Below are positions 8,257-17,948 of a DNA stretch of 64,000 nt, in pieces (the first letter of the stretch is position 1; every line of letters begins with the position of its first letter). The stretch spans positions 90,312-154,311 of the forward strand of contig NZ_FZOR01000017.1 of NCBI RefSeq assembly GCF_900188445.1, given 5' to 3'. This DNA is from Actinomadura meyerae. Its GTDB lineage: Bacteria; Actinomycetota; Actinomycetes; Streptosporangiales; Streptosporangiaceae. Made by a program: the position numbers and the translations under genes. The notes under the pieces were generated by a model, which was not told where the DNA came from, made no database searches, and saw only the letters and a list, made by a program, of their open reading frames with translations.

Positions 8257-8942
8257 CGCCGGTCGTGGAGCTGCGCGAGGTCACCAAGACCTACCCCGGC
8301 GGGGTGACCGCCCTGGACGGGGTGTCGCTGGCCGTCGCGGAGGGGGAGCTGGTCGCGATCGTCGGGCCGTCGGGGTCCGGGAAGTCGACGATGCTGCACC
8401 TGCTCGGCACGCTCGACCGACCGAGCGCCGGCACCGTCCTCGTCGAGGGCACCGACGTCTCGCGGCTGCCGGACCGGCGGCTGTCGGCGCTGCGCGCCCG
8501 GCGCGTCGGGTTCGTCTTCCAGCAGTTCCACCTCGCGGCGGGGGTGAGCGCCCTCGACAACGTCGCCGACGGGCTGCTGTACGCGGGCGTGCCGCTCGCG
8601 CAGCGGCGCCGCCGGGCCCGGCGCGCGCTGGAGCGCGTCGGCCTCGGGCACCGGCTCGGACACCGGCCGCACCAGCTGTCGGGCGGGGAGCGGCAGCGGG
8701 TCGCGATCGCCCGCGCGGTCGTCGGCGAGCCGGCGCTGCTGCTGGCGGACGAGCCGACCGGCGCGCTGGACTCCGCGTCCGGCGCGGGCGTGCTGGACCT
8801 GCTGCGCGAGCTGTCCGCGGGCGGGACGACCGTCGTACTGATCACGCACGACCGGGACATCGCCGCGCTGCTGCCCCGCCAGGTGCGGATGCGCGACGGC
8901 CGGATCGTCCGCGACGGGGTACGGGCGGAGGCGGCGACATGA
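8253..8942 (+). CDS. ABC transporter ATPase (MacB/LolD type)
   Basis: A 229-residue ATPase with Walker A GPSGSGKST near residue 39, signature LSGGERQR near 142, Walker B LLLADEPTG near 162 and an H-loop (ITHD). The size and the DRPSAGTVLVEGTD-type region are those of LolD/MacB/FtsE-like ATPases that drive mechanotransmission transporters rather than bulk import. It overlaps the permease gene by 4 bp, so ATPase and permease are made together. Confidence 0.95.
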   Translation: MTPVVELREVTKTYPGGVTALDGVSLAVAEGELVAIVGPSGSGKSTMLHLLGTLDRPSAGTVLVEGTDVSRLPDRRLSALRARRVGFVFQQFHLAAGVSALDNVADGLLYAGVPLAQRRRRARRALERVGLGHRLGHRPHQLSGGERQRVAIARAVVGEPALLLADEPTGALDSASGAGVLDLLRELSAGGTTVVLITHDRDIAALLPRQVRMRDGRIVRDGVRAEAAT

Positions 8943-10141
8943 CCCGGGGCGACGGCGACGCGCCCGCCCGGCTCGGCCCGCGGGACGCGCTGCGCGTCGG
9001 CGCCGCCGGCCTGCGGTCCCGGCCGCTGCGGGTGTTCCTGTCCGCGCTGGGCATCGCGATCGGCATCGCCGCGATGATCGGGGTGGTCGGCATCTCGACC
9101 TCCAGCCGCGCCCAGCTCCAGGCCACCCTCGACCGGCTCGGCACCAACCTGCTCACGGCCGAGCCCGGCCGGGACTTCTTCGGCGGGGCGGCGCAGCTGC
9201 CCGAGCAGTCCGTCGGGATGGTGGGGCGCATGCCGGACGTCGAGTCGGCGTCCGCGACGGCGACGCTGCAGGACGCCAACGTCTACCGCAACGACCGCAT
9301 CCCGGAGGGGGAGAGCGGCGGGATCAGCGTCCGCGCGGCCCGGCTCGACCTGCCGGGGACCGTGGGCCTGGCGATGGACTCGGGCACCTGGCTCAACGCC
9401 GGCACGGCCCGGTACCCGGCCGTGGTGCTCGGCGCGGAGGCGGCCGACCGGCTCGGCATCGCGGGACCGGGCGCGCAGGTGTGGCTCGGCTCGCAGTGGT
9501 TCACCGTCGTCGGCGTCCTGCGGCCGAACCAGCTCGCCCCCGAGCTGGACTCCGCCGCGCTCGTCGGCTGGGAGGCCGCCAGCGCCCGGCTCGGCTTCGA
9601 CGGCCACCCCACGACCCTTTACACCCGGGCCCGGGAGGACGCGGTGGAGAAGGTGCGCGGGCTGCTCGCCGCCACCGCGAACCCGGAGGCGCCCACCGAG
9701 GTCGAGGTCAGCCGCCCGTCCGACGCGCTGGCCGCGCGGGCCGCCACCGACGAGGCGTTCACCGGGCTGCTGCTCGGGCTCGGCGGCGTGGCGCTGCTGG
9801 TCGGCGGCGTCGGGGTCGCCAACACGATGGTGATCTCGGTGCTGGAGCGCCGCGCGGAGATCGGGCTGCGCCGCGCCCTCGGCGCGACCCGCGGGCAGAT
9901 CCGGCTGCAGTTCCTCACCGAGTCGCAGCTCCTCGCCGCGCTCGGCGGGGTCGGCGGCGTGGCCATCGGCACCGCCGTCACCGCGGTGTTCGCGGTGTCG
10001 CAGGGGTGGCCGACCGTCGTCCCGGCGTGGGCGATGGCGGGCGGCGTCCTCGCCACGCTGCTCATCGGCGCGGTCGCGGGCCTGTACCCGGCCGTCCGGG
10101 CGGCCCGCCTCGCACCCACCGAGGCGCTGGCGGCCCCCTGA
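8939..10141 (+). CDS. ABC transporter permease (MacB/FtsX family)
   Basis: A 400-residue membrane protein with one N-terminal helix (about 33-55), a large extracytoplasmic MacB-like periplasmic core domain, and three C-terminal helices forming the FtsX domain (ERRAEIGLRRALGATR at the cytoplasmic coupling loop). It should form a dimer with the ATPase and work with the upstream adaptor and lipoprotein to extrude peptides, lipids or antibiotics across the membrane. The substrate is unknown. A strong bidirectional terminator follows. Confidence 0.94.
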   Translation: MTRGDGDAPARLGPRDALRVGAAGLRSRPLRVFLSALGIAIGIAAMIGVVGISTSSRAQLQATLDRLGTNLLTAEPGRDFFGGAAQLPEQSVGMVGRMPDVESASATATLQDANVYRNDRIPEGESGGISVRAARLDLPGTVGLAMDSGTWLNAGTARYPAVVLGAEAADRLGIAGPGAQVWLGSQWFTVVGVLRPNQLAPELDSAALVGWEAASARLGFDGHPTTLYTRAREDAVEKVRGLLAATANPEAPTEVEVSRPSDALAARAATDEAFTGLLLGLGGVALLVGGVGVANTMVISVLERRAEIGLRRALGATRGQIRLQFLTESQLLAALGGVGGVAIGTAVTAVFAVSQGWPTVVPAWAMAGGVLATLLIGAVAGLYPAVRAARLAPTEALAAP

Positions 10142-10162
10142 CCGGGGCGGGAGCGGAACGGC

Positions 10163-10197
10163 GGAAGCCCGCCCCCGGGGCGGCGGGGCGGGCTTCC
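10163..10197. terminator. Bidirectional terminator between permease and xylA
   Basis: A perfect 13-bp stem (GGAAGCCCGCCCC at 10163-10175 with GGGGCGGGCTTCC at 10185-10197) and a 9-base loop lies between the two convergent stop codons. Confidence 0.85.
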
Positions 10198-10208
10198 GGG
10201 CGGGCGCG

Positions 10209-11369
10209 TCAGGAGCGCACGCCGTAGAGGTGCTCCAGGGCGAGCTGGTCCAGCAGCTCGAACGCGGTGCGGCGGGCGCCGAGGGCCTCGGCGTCGGCGG
10301 TGGCGGCGCGGACGGAGCGCCAGTCCTCGCCCTCGGCGAGGGTGGGCTGCGCGAGCTCCTCCACCTTGGCCTGGCGCAGCGCGTCCTGGACATCGGGGTC
10401 GGCGCGGAACGCGCGGACCTTCTCCCGCAGGATCAGCCAGTTGCGCATGCACGCCGCCGCCGACTCCCACACGCCCTCGTCGTCCTCGGTGCGCGGCGGC
10501 TTGAAGTCGAAGTGGATCGGGCCGCTGTAGTCGCTGTTCTCGATGAGGTCGACGACCCAGAACGCGCCGCGCGCGTTGCCGGCGCCGAAGCGCAGGTCCT
10601 GGTCGTAGCGGGGGCCGTGCTGCCCGTTCAGGTCGATGTGGAACAGCTTGCCCTGCCACAGCGCCTGGGCGAGGCCGTGCGCGTAGTTGAGCCCGGCCAT
10701 CTCCTCGTGCCCGACCTCGGGGTTCAGGCCGACGTTGTCGGGGCGCTCCAGCGTCTGGATGAACGCCAGCGCGTGCCCGATGGTGGGCAGCAGGATGTCG
10801 CCGCGCGGCTCGTTCGGCTTCGGCTCGATCGCGAACCGCAGGTCGTAGCCCTGGTCGGCGACGTAGGCGCCGAGGACGTCGAACGCCTCCTTGTAGCGGT
10901 CCAGCGCGGCCCGGACGTCCTTGGCGGCGCCGGACTCGGCGCCCTCGCGCCCGCCCCAGCACACGTAGGTCTTCGCGCCGAGCTCGGCGGCGAGGTCGAG
11001 GTTGTCCATGACCTTGCGGAGCGCGAACCGGCGGACGTCGCGGTCGTTGGCGGTGAACGCGCCGTCCTTGAAGACCGGGTGCCCGAACAGGTTGGTGGTG
11101 GCGGTGGTGACCACGAGGCCGGTCTCGTCGAGGGCCTTGCGGAACGCGGCGATCCGCTCCTGCCGCTCGCCGGGCGAGGCGTCGAAGTCGAACACGTCGT
11201 TGTCGTGGAAGTTGACGCCGTAGGCGCCGATCTCGGCGAGCTTGCGGACGGCGCGCTCGGCCGGCATCGCGGGGCGGGTGCCGGGCCCGAACACGTCGGC
11301 GCCCTGCCAGCCGACCGTCCAGATGCCGAACGAGAACCGGTCCTCGGGCGTGGGCGTGTAGTCGCTCAT
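10209..11369 (-). CDS. xylA: Xylose isomerase
   Basis: A 386-residue class I xylose (glucose) isomerase that converts D-xylose to D-xylulose in the cytoplasm. The catalytic pair is H55 and D58 in NFHDND (canonical H54/D57), with the metal-binding stretch around GHEEMAG and LNGQHGPRYDQD. The length matches the Actinoplanes/Streptomyces enzymes. The ATG at 11369 has an excellent GAGGAGG Shine-Dalgarno, 11 bp after the xylB stop, so the order xylB-xylA forms one operon on the minus strand. Confidence 0.98.
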   Translation of the reverse strand: MSDYTPTPEDRFSFGIWTVGWQGADVFGPGTRPAMPAERAVRKLAEIGAYGVNFHDNDVFDFDASPGERQERIAAFRKALDETGLVVTTATTNLFGHPVFKDGAFTANDRDVRRFALRKVMDNLDLAAELGAKTYVCWGGREGAESGAAKDVRAALDRYKEAFDVLGAYVADQGYDLRFAIEPKPNEPRGDILLPTIGHALAFIQTLERPDNVGLNPEVGHEEMAGLNYAHGLAQALWQGKLFHIDLNGQHGPRYDQDLRFGAGNARGAFWVVDLIENSDYSGPIHFDFKPPRTEDDEGVWESAAACMRNWLILREKVRAFRADPDVQDALRQAKVEELAQPTLAEGEDWRSVRAATADAEALGARRTAFELLDQLALEHLYGVRS

Positions 11370-11380
11370 GGGGTTCCTCC

Positions 11381-12763
11381 TCAGATTTCCGGGGCGGAGT
11401 CGCGCAGCGCCGCGTAGCGCTCCCGGACCTCCGCCTCGGTGCGGTCGCTGGTGTGCTCGGTGGCTGGCGCCGCCGGCCAGTCGGGCGGCTCCGCCGTCCC
11501 GGCGAGCGCCCACGCCGCCTGGCGGGCGGCGCCGAGCGCGACGTACTCGGCCGGCTCGGGCACCGTCACCGGCGTCCCGAGGATCGCCGGGGCCAGCTCG
11601 CGGACGGCGGCGGACCGGGCGCCGCCGCCGATCAGCAGCGTGCGGCGGGGCCGGACGCCCTGCGCGGCCAGGTGGTCGACGGCGTCGGCGAGCGAGCACA
11701 GCAGCGCCTCGACCGCGGCCCGCGCCAGGTTCTCCCGCGTCGCGTTGGACGTGGTCAGCCCCGCGAGGACGCCGGTCGCGTCCGGGCGGTCGGGGGTGCG
11801 CTCGCCGTCCAGGTACGGCAGCAGGGTCAGGCCGCCGGCGCCGGGCTCGGCGGCGAGCGCGAGCGCGGACAGCTCGTCGAGCGCGGCGCCGGTCAGCGCG
11901 GCGGCGGCGGTCAGGATCCGGGCGGCGTTCAGCGTGCAGACCAGCGGCAGGAACCGGCCGGTCGCGTCGGCGAACCCGGCGACCAGGCCGGAGGGGTCGG
12001 CGGCGGGCGCGTCCGCGACCGCGAACGCCGTCCCGGACGTGCCGATCGAGACCACCACGTCACCGGGCCGCAGCCCGAGGCCGAGCGCGGCGGCCATGTT
12101 GTCGCCGGTCCCGGCGCCGAGCGCGGCGCCCCAGGCGGTCTCGCCGACCGCCTCGCCGGGGGCGGCGACGCGCGGCGTCCGCGCGTCGCGGCCGAGCGCG
12201 GCGCGCAGCAGGTCGGGCAGGTACGCGCCGGTCGCGGGGGACCAGTAGCCGGTGCCGGACGCGTCGCCCCGGTCGGTGACCGGCTCGGCGGCGCCGAGCC
12301 GCATGGTCAGCCAGTCGTGCGGGAGCATGACCTGCTCGGTGCGGCGCGCGTTCTCCGGCTCGTGCTCGGCCATCCAGCGCAGCTTGGTGACGGTGAAGGA
12401 GGCGAGCGGCACGCTGCCGGTCCGCTTCGCCCACGTCTCGGGGCCGCCGAGCCCGGCGACGAGCGCGCGGGCCTGCGGTGCCGAGCGCGTGTCGTTCCAC
12501 AGCAGCGCGGGCCGCACCACCTCGCCGGCGCCGTTGAGCGCGACCATGCCGTGCTGCTGGGCGCCGACGGCGACCGCGTCCGCCCGCTCCAGCAGCTCCC
12601 GGACCTGGGAGAGCGCGCTCCACCAGTGGTCCGGGTGGCATTCGGTGCCGTCGGGATGCGGCGCGGACGCCTGCGCGACCACGGTCCCGTCCCCGGCGCG
12701 GCACAGGACGGCCTTGGTCGACTGGGTGGAGGAGTCGACGCCCGCGACCAGTGTCTCGGCCAT
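11381..12763 (-). CDS. xylB: Xylulokinase
   Basis: A 460-residue FGGY-family kinase that phosphorylates D-xylulose to xylulose 5-phosphate for the pentose phosphate pathway. The N-terminal phosphate-binding motif GVDSSTQSTK, the AQQHGMV substrate motif near residue 68, the WNDTR motif near 89 and the C-terminal GGGARS motif near 378 are all present. It is the first gene of xylBA and is divergent from the ROK repressor with an 89-bp intergenic region between the starts. Confidence 0.97.
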   Translation of the reverse strand: MAETLVAGVDSSTQSTKAVLCRAGDGTVVAQASAPHPDGTECHPDHWWSALSQVRELLERADAVAVGAQQHGMVALNGAGEVVRPALLWNDTRSAPQARALVAGLGGPETWAKRTGSVPLASFTVTKLRWMAEHEPENARRTEQVMLPHDWLTMRLGAAEPVTDRGDASGTGYWSPATGAYLPDLLRAALGRDARTPRVAAPGEAVGETAWGAALGAGTGDNMAAALGLGLRPGDVVVSIGTSGTAFAVADAPAADPSGLVAGFADATGRFLPLVCTLNAARILTAAAALTGAALDELSALALAAEPGAGGLTLLPYLDGERTPDRPDATGVLAGLTTSNATRENLARAAVEALLCSLADAVDHLAAQGVRPRRTLLIGGGARSAAVRELAPAILGTPVTVPEPAEYVALGAARQAAWALAGTAEPPDWPAAPATEHTSDRTEAEVRERYAALRDSAPEI

Positions 12764-12775
12764 CCCGCCCCCTTT

Positions 12776-12808
12776 CGTAAAGAGCTTGGACTAATTAACG
12801 TAGCAGAG
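12776..12808. promoter_or_regulatory. Candidate xylBA / ROK-repressor control region
   Basis: The 89-bp gap between the divergent starts contains the only A/T-rich patch in the neighbourhood, including CTAATTAACG around 12791-12800. On the minus strand this gives TTAATTAG, a plausible -10 and operator core for xylB. The position fits a ROK (XylR-type) operator, but I cannot match a defined consensus. Confidence 0.45.
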
Positions 12809-12852
12809 GGCCGAGGCCGTGCCCATAGCCGCGCTGCATTTAGGGTTCATTC

Positions 12853-14058
12853 ATGACAAAGTCCGCGAACGCCCCCGTCCGGCACGCGACGATGCGCGAG
12901 CGGAACCTCGCCGTCGTCTTGGACCGGGTGGCCCGGCACCAGCCCGTGACGAGGGCGCGGCTCGCCGAGCTGACCGGCTTCACCAAGACGACCGTCTCCA
13001 ACCTCGTCGCCCTGCTGGAGGGAGCCGGGCTGGTGCGCGACGGCGCGCCCGTCCACGAGGGGGAGCGCGGGCGGCCCGGCGTGGGCGTCTCCCTGCACGG
13101 CGACGGCGCCGCCGGGCTCGGCCTCGAGGTCAACGTCGACTACCTCGCCGCCTGCGTCCTCGACCTCGCCAAGCAGGTCCGGTACCGGCACGTGGTCAGC
13201 GCCGACAACCGCGGCCGCGAGCCCGGCGACGTCCTCGCGGCGCTGTCCGCGCTCGCCGCCGAGGCGGTCGCGGCCGCCGCCGGGCAGGGCCTCGCGGTCG
13301 CCGGCGCCGCGGTCGCGCTGCCCGGCCTGCTCGACCGCGAGAACGGCGTGGTCCGGCACGCCCCGAACCTCGGCTGGACCGACGTCCCGGTCACCGGCGC
13401 CCCCGGTGTCGCCGCGCCGCTGCCCGCCGAGTACGACAACGAGGCCAACCTCGCCGCCCTCGGCGAGCTGTGGTTCGGCGGCGGCGCCCGGTTCGGCGAC
13501 TACGTGCACGTCTCCGGCGAGATCGGGATCGGCGCCGGCATCGTCGTGGACGGGCGCGTGTTCCGCGGCGCGCACGGCTTCGCCGGGGAGCTCGGCCACC
13601 TCATCGCCGAACCGGACGGCCCGCCCTGCTCCTGCGGCGGGCGCGGCTGCCTGGAGCAGGTCGCCGGGCAGGAGGCGATACTGCGCGCGGCCGGCCTGCC
13701 GGCGACGCGCCCCGCCGGCGGCCCCGGGGGCTCGGTCGGCCGGCTCGTCGAACGGCTGGAGGCGGGCGACCCCGCCGCCCTGGGCGCGGTGGCGCGGGCC
13801 GGGCGGGCGCTCGGCGGCGCGCTCGCCTCCGTCGTCAACCTGATCGACCCGGACACCATCGTCCTCGGCGGCGTGTTCTCCCCGCTGGCCGACTGGGTGC
13901 GGCCCCCGCTGCGGGACGTCCTCGCGGGCGGCTCGGGATCGCTGCGGCGGGGCGTCCCGCCGGTCGAGGTGTCCGGCCTCGCCGAGGGCGCCGCCGTCCT
14001 CGGCGCGGCCGGCCTCGTGGTGGAACGCGTGATCGCCGACCCGGCGCTGCTGCTCTAG
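12853..14058 (+). CDS. ROK-family transcriptional repressor (XylR-like)
   Basis: A 401-residue repressor with an N-terminal winged HTH (about residues 15-75; recognition helix in GFTKTTVSNLV) and a C-terminal ROK sugar-kinase-like domain. The structural zinc motif CSCGGRGCLE starts at C259. Being divergent from xylBA it most likely represses that operon and is released by xylose; in family members of this kind the ROK domain binds the sugar but does not phosphorylate it. It converges on the GH43 gene with only 15 bp between the stops. Confidence 0.93.
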   Translation: MTKSANAPVRHATMRERNLAVVLDRVARHQPVTRARLAELTGFTKTTVSNLVALLEGAGLVRDGAPVHEGERGRPGVGVSLHGDGAAGLGLEVNVDYLAACVLDLAKQVRYRHVVSADNRGREPGDVLAALSALAAEAVAAAAGQGLAVAGAAVALPGLLDRENGVVRHAPNLGWTDVPVTGAPGVAAPLPAEYDNEANLAALGELWFGGGARFGDYVHVSGEIGIGAGIVVDGRVFRGAHGFAGELGHLIAEPDGPPCSCGGRGCLEQVAGQEAILRAAGLPATRPAGGPGGSVGRLVERLEAGDPAALGAVARAGRALGGALASVVNLIDPDTIVLGGVFSPLADWVRPPLRDVLAGGSGSLRRGVPPVEVSGLAEGAAVLGAAGLVVERVIADPALLL

Positions 14059-14073
14059 AACGCCCCCGCCGCC

Positions 14074-15609
14074 CTAGAGCGATCCCTGGAGCGGGGTGTA
14101 CTCGAACCAGGCGAAATCGGCGTGGTTCGCGCTCGCCCGCCCGTGGGAGGTGGCGTAGAGGCCGACCAGGGCGCCGGTGAAACCGCCCGCGACCTGGCTC
14201 GTCAGGATGTCGCCGTCCACGGGGTCGCCGAGCGGCGTCCAGACGCCCGGCTCCGCACTGAAGGACGCCCGGTACCAGCGCCCGTGGGCCTCGAAGCCGA
14301 GCCCGACCCGTCCGGGGGCGGGCGGCGCCTTGGCCAGCACCGTCTCGACGCCCTGCTCCCGCTTCACCAGCAGCACGCCCTCGGCCGCCGACACCAGCAG
14401 GACGTGGAAGTCGTTGTTCTGGACGAGCGCGAGCCCCGCCCACTCCTCGTCCGCCGGGGTGAAGTCCAGCGCGGTGAAGGCGGCGAAGTCGTGGTGCTGC
14501 TGGCGGCGGCCGACGAACGACGGGTTGGCGACGTCCGCCAGGCTCTCCGGCCGGACGCGCATCCGCAGGTGCCCCGGCCGCTCGGCCAGGCTCCACCACC
14601 GCTCCCGCGGCGGCCGCAGCATGGTCCACTCCGGGCCGAGCTCCGGGCCGTCGAACGCCCCGGCCCGCGGCACCGCCGGCCACGGGTGCGGCGGCAGCGA
14701 CGGCACCGGATGGCTCGGCTCGACCCGCCCGCCGGTGACCGGCCAGCCGTCCTCCCAGGCGAGCGGCGCCAGGAAGGTCTCGCGCCCGAGGACGCACCGG
14801 TCGCCGCCGTGCGGGCGCATCGCCAGCAGGACCATCCACCATTCGCCCTCGGGCGTCTCCACCAGGTCGGCGTGCCCGGTGCCGACGATGGGGTGCGCGG
14901 TGCCGAAGTTCCGGTGCGTCAGCACCGGATTGCGCGGGCTGCCCTCGTACGGGCCGGTCACGGCGTCGGCGCGCGCGATCATGACGGCGTGGTCGAGCGC
15001 CGTGCCGCCCTCCGCGGTGAGCAGGTAGTACCGCCCGCCGATCTTGTAGAGGTGGGAGCCCTCCGACCAGATCGACCCCTTCACCGCGCCGTCCCAGATC
15101 ACGTGCTCGGGCCCGGTCAGCGCCAGGGACGCCGGGTCGAACTCGCGCAGCCAGATCTCGGTGTGCCCCTCGTACCGGCCGGTGAGCCGGGTGCCGGTGC
15201 ACCAGGCGCGGCCGTCGTCGTCGAAGAACAGGGACGGGTCGATGCCCGCGCCGTCCAGCCGGTGCGCATCCGACCACGGGCCCGCCGGGTCGGACGCCGT
15301 CATCACGAAGTGCCCGGACCACTCGGTCCCGTCCACGAGGGTGCACACCAGGTAGAAGGTGCCGTCGTGGTGCCGCAGGGTCGGCGCGTACAGCCCGCCG
15401 GACGCGGGCACCCCGTCCAGCGGCAGCTGGTCGGGCCGGTCCAGCGCGTGGCCGGCGGGCCGCCAGTGCACCAGGTCGCGGCTGTGGAACACCGGCAGCC
15501 CGGGGAACCACTCGAACGTGGACGTCACGAGGTAGAAGTCGTCGCCCACCCGGCAGATCGACGGGTCGGGGTGGCAGCCCGGCAGCACCGGGTTTTCGAA
15601 CCGGGTCAT
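14074..15609 (-). CDS. GH43 beta-xylosidase / arabinofuranosidase
   Basis: A 511-residue enzyme without a signal peptide, so cytoplasmic. The five-bladed propeller begins with the general base D15 in GCHPDPS; a second conserved Asp lies in IDPSLFFDDDG near residue 125, and the general acid Glu lies in WSEGSHLYK near residue 186. A C-terminal concanavalin-like beta-sandwich (about 325-505) is as in two-domain xylosidases such as Geobacillus XynB3. It probably cleaves imported xylobiose or arabinoxylo-oligosaccharides. Its ATG overlaps the GH3 stop by 4 bp, making it the last gene of the regulator-GH3-GH43 operon. Confidence 0.94.
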   Translation of the reverse strand: MTRFENPVLPGCHPDPSICRVGDDFYLVTSTFEWFPGLPVFHSRDLVHWRPAGHALDRPDQLPLDGVPASGGLYAPTLRHHDGTFYLVCTLVDGTEWSGHFVMTASDPAGPWSDAHRLDGAGIDPSLFFDDDGRAWCTGTRLTGRYEGHTEIWLREFDPASLALTGPEHVIWDGAVKGSIWSEGSHLYKIGGRYYLLTAEGGTALDHAVMIARADAVTGPYEGSPRNPVLTHRNFGTAHPIVGTGHADLVETPEGEWWMVLLAMRPHGGDRCVLGRETFLAPLAWEDGWPVTGGRVEPSHPVPSLPPHPWPAVPRAGAFDGPELGPEWTMLRPPRERWWSLAERPGHLRMRVRPESLADVANPSFVGRRQQHHDFAAFTALDFTPADEEWAGLALVQNNDFHVLLVSAAEGVLLVKREQGVETVLAKAPPAPGRVGLGFEAHGRWYRASFSAEPGVWTPLGDPVDGDILTSQVAGGFTGALVGLYATSHGRASANHADFAWFEYTPLQGSL

Positions 15610-17948
15610 AGCGGGGTCACCTCCACGGGGACGGTCAGGACCCGGTCGGGGCCCGGCTCCCGGACGGGTCCCTCCAGGGTGAACGAGCCGCGCAGCGGCA
15701 GGTCCGCGCTGGACCGGCCGACCTCGACCCCGATGGTGCCGGGCTCCACGACGCGCCGCAGGGCGGCGCCCGTGAAGGAGGTCCGGTCGGCGTGCACCTC
15801 GAACGAGACGCGGGCCGCCTCGCCCGGCTCCAGCCGGACCCGGGCCCACCCGGCGAGCCAGCGCACCGGCCGCACCACCGACGCGATCGGGTCGGACAGG
15901 TACAGCTGGGCGACCTCCGTGCCCGCGCGGTCCCCGGTGTTGCGGACGACGGCGCTGACCGTGACCGCCCCGTCCGTGGCCGCGCGCTCGCCGACCTCCA
16001 GGTCCGAGTACTCGAACGTCGTCCAGGTCAGGCCGTGGCCGAACGGGTACAGCGGGACCGGGTCGACCGTGCTCCAGTCGTGGGAGCCGTCCATCGGCGC
16101 CCGCAGGTAGGTGGTGGGCGGGCCGGACGCGCGGCGCGGCACGCTGATCGGCATCCGCCCGGACGGGTCGACCCGCCCGGCGAGCACGCCGGCGACCGCC
16201 GGGCCGCCCTCCTCGCCGGGGAAGAACGCCTGCACGACGGCGGCGGCCCGGTCGGCGAGGCCCTCGATCGCGTACGGCCGGCCCGACAGCATCACGATGA
16301 CCGTCGGCGTGCCGGTGTCCAGGACCGCCTCGGCCAGCTCGGCCTGCCGTCCCGGCAGCGCGAGCGTCTCGACGTCGCAGCCCTCCCCGGACGTGCCGCG
16401 GCCGAACAGCCCCGCCCGGTCGCCGAGCACGATCACGCACACCCCGGCGTCCCGGGCCGCGGCGGCCGCGGCCTCGATGTCGGCGTCGTCGGCGACGAAG
16501 ACGTCCTTCGAGCCCGCGACGCGGACGCCGGGCAGCTCGGCGCGCAGCGCGTCCGCCACCGACGGGATCTCCACGCCGAGCGGCAGCTCGGGGTGCTGGC
16601 GGCCGACGTGGCTCGGGAACGTGTAGCAGCCCATCATCGCGAACGGGTCCTCCGCGAGCGGCCCCGTCACGACGACCCCGTCACCGGTGCTCAGCGGCAG
16701 CACGCCGTCGTTGGACAGCAGCACGACCGACTCCTCGGCCAGCCGCCGGGCCAGGGCCCGGTGCTCCGGCGGGTCGAAGTCGAGGTCCCCGTCCGCGTCC
16801 CCGCCGTCGCCGCCGTCCTCGTCGCCGGGCACGCCGTCCAGCAGGCCCAGCTCGGCCTTCATCGCCAGCACCCGGGCCGCCGCCCGGTCCAGCAGCTCCT
16901 CCGGGACGGTGCCCGCCCGGACCAGCTCGATCAGCGGCTCGCCGTAGCAGCGGACGGTCGGCAGCTCCACGTCGATCCCGGCGCGCAGCGCGAGCGCGCC
17001 GGACTCGCCCCGCGACCCGGACACCCGGTGCCGGGTCTCCAGGAACGAGATGCCGAAGTAGTCGGCGACGACGGTGCCGGTGAACCCCAGCTCGTCGCGC
17101 AGCAGCCCGGTCAGCAGCCGCTCGTCCGCGGCGGCGGGCATCCCGTCCACGTCGGTGTAGGAGTGCATGACCGAGCGGGCGCCGCCGTCGCGCAGCGCCA
17201 TGACGAACGGTTCGAGGATGACGTCGGCCAGCTCGCGCGGGCCGACCGGCACGGGCGCCATGTTCCGGCCGGAGCGGGAGGCGGAGTAGCCGGCGAAGTG
17301 CTTCAGCGTCGTGACGATCCCGGCCCGCTCCATGGCCTGCACGTAGGCGGTGCCGAGGACGCCGACGAGGTAGGGGTCCTCGCCGATGCACTCCTCCGTG
17401 CGGCCCCAGCGCGCGTCGCGGACGACGTCCAGCACCGGCGCGAGGCCCTGGTGGACGCCGCCCGCCCGCATGCTCTCCGCGATCGCGGCGGCCATCTCGC
17501 CGACCAGCTCGGCGTCGAAGGAGGCGCCCCATGCGGGCGGGCTCGGGAACACGGTCGCGCCCCAGGTCATGAACCCGTTCAGGCACTCCTCGTGCGCGAT
17601 CGCCGGGATGCCGAACCGGTTGCCGGCGGCGATCCGGCGCTGCAGCTCGCGGAGCCGGGCGGCGCCCTCGGCGGCCGGGACGGGAGCGGTCCCGAACACG
17701 CGGGTGAGCTGGCCGAGGCCCCGGTCGACGACCTCGTCCAGGGACGGGGCCGTCTCGTGCGAGTCGTCCTCCATCGGGGCCACCGGCTCGCCCGGTTCCG
17801 CGGGCATCGCCCAGAACCCGGCGAGCTGCCCCGCCTTCTCCTCCGGCGTCATCCGGGCCAGCAGGTCGGCGACCCGCTCGGCGACCGGCGACTCGCGGTC
17901 CTGCCAGGGCTCGCGGGTCGCGTTCGCGGCCGGGACGGCTTCGGTCAT
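15606..17948 (-). CDS. GH3 beta-xylosidase / beta-glucosidase
   Basis: A 780-residue GH3 enzyme with no signal peptide. It has the N-terminal TIM barrel (KHFAGYS and the nucleophile D296 in VVADYFG), the alpha/beta sandwich carrying the acid/base region, and a C-terminal fibronectin-III-like domain. In Streptomyces the homologous gene bxlA sits with xylobiose transporter genes and hydrolyses imported xylobiose; the same context here supports that role, although GH3 substrate specificity is hard to read from sequence. Both its start and its stop overlap the neighbours by 4 bp. Confidence 0.94.
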   Translation of the reverse strand: MTEAVPAANATREPWQDRESPVAERVADLLARMTPEEKAGQLAGFWAMPAEPGEPVAPMEDDSHETAPSLDEVVDRGLGQLTRVFGTAPVPAAEGAARLRELQRRIAAGNRFGIPAIAHEECLNGFMTWGATVFPSPPAWGASFDAELVGEMAAAIAESMRAGGVHQGLAPVLDVVRDARWGRTEECIGEDPYLVGVLGTAYVQAMERAGIVTTLKHFAGYSASRSGRNMAPVPVGPRELADVILEPFVMALRDGGARSVMHSYTDVDGMPAAADERLLTGLLRDELGFTGTVVADYFGISFLETRHRVSGSRGESGALALRAGIDVELPTVRCYGEPLIELVRAGTVPEELLDRAAARVLAMKAELGLLDGVPGDEDGGDGGDADGDLDFDPPEHRALARRLAEESVVLLSNDGVLPLSTGDGVVVTGPLAEDPFAMMGCYTFPSHVGRQHPELPLGVEIPSVADALRAELPGVRVAGSKDVFVADDADIEAAAAAARDAGVCVIVLGDRAGLFGRGTSGEGCDVETLALPGRQAELAEAVLDTGTPTVIVMLSGRPYAIEGLADRAAAVVQAFFPGEEGGPAVAGVLAGRVDPSGRMPISVPRRASGPPTTYLRAPMDGSHDWSTVDPVPLYPFGHGLTWTTFEYSDLEVGERAATDGAVTVSAVVRNTGDRAGTEVAQLYLSDPIASVVRPVRWLAGWARVRLEPGEAARVSFEVHADRTSFTGAALRRVVEPGTIGVEVGRSSADLPLRGSFTLEGPVREPGPDRVLTVPVEVTPL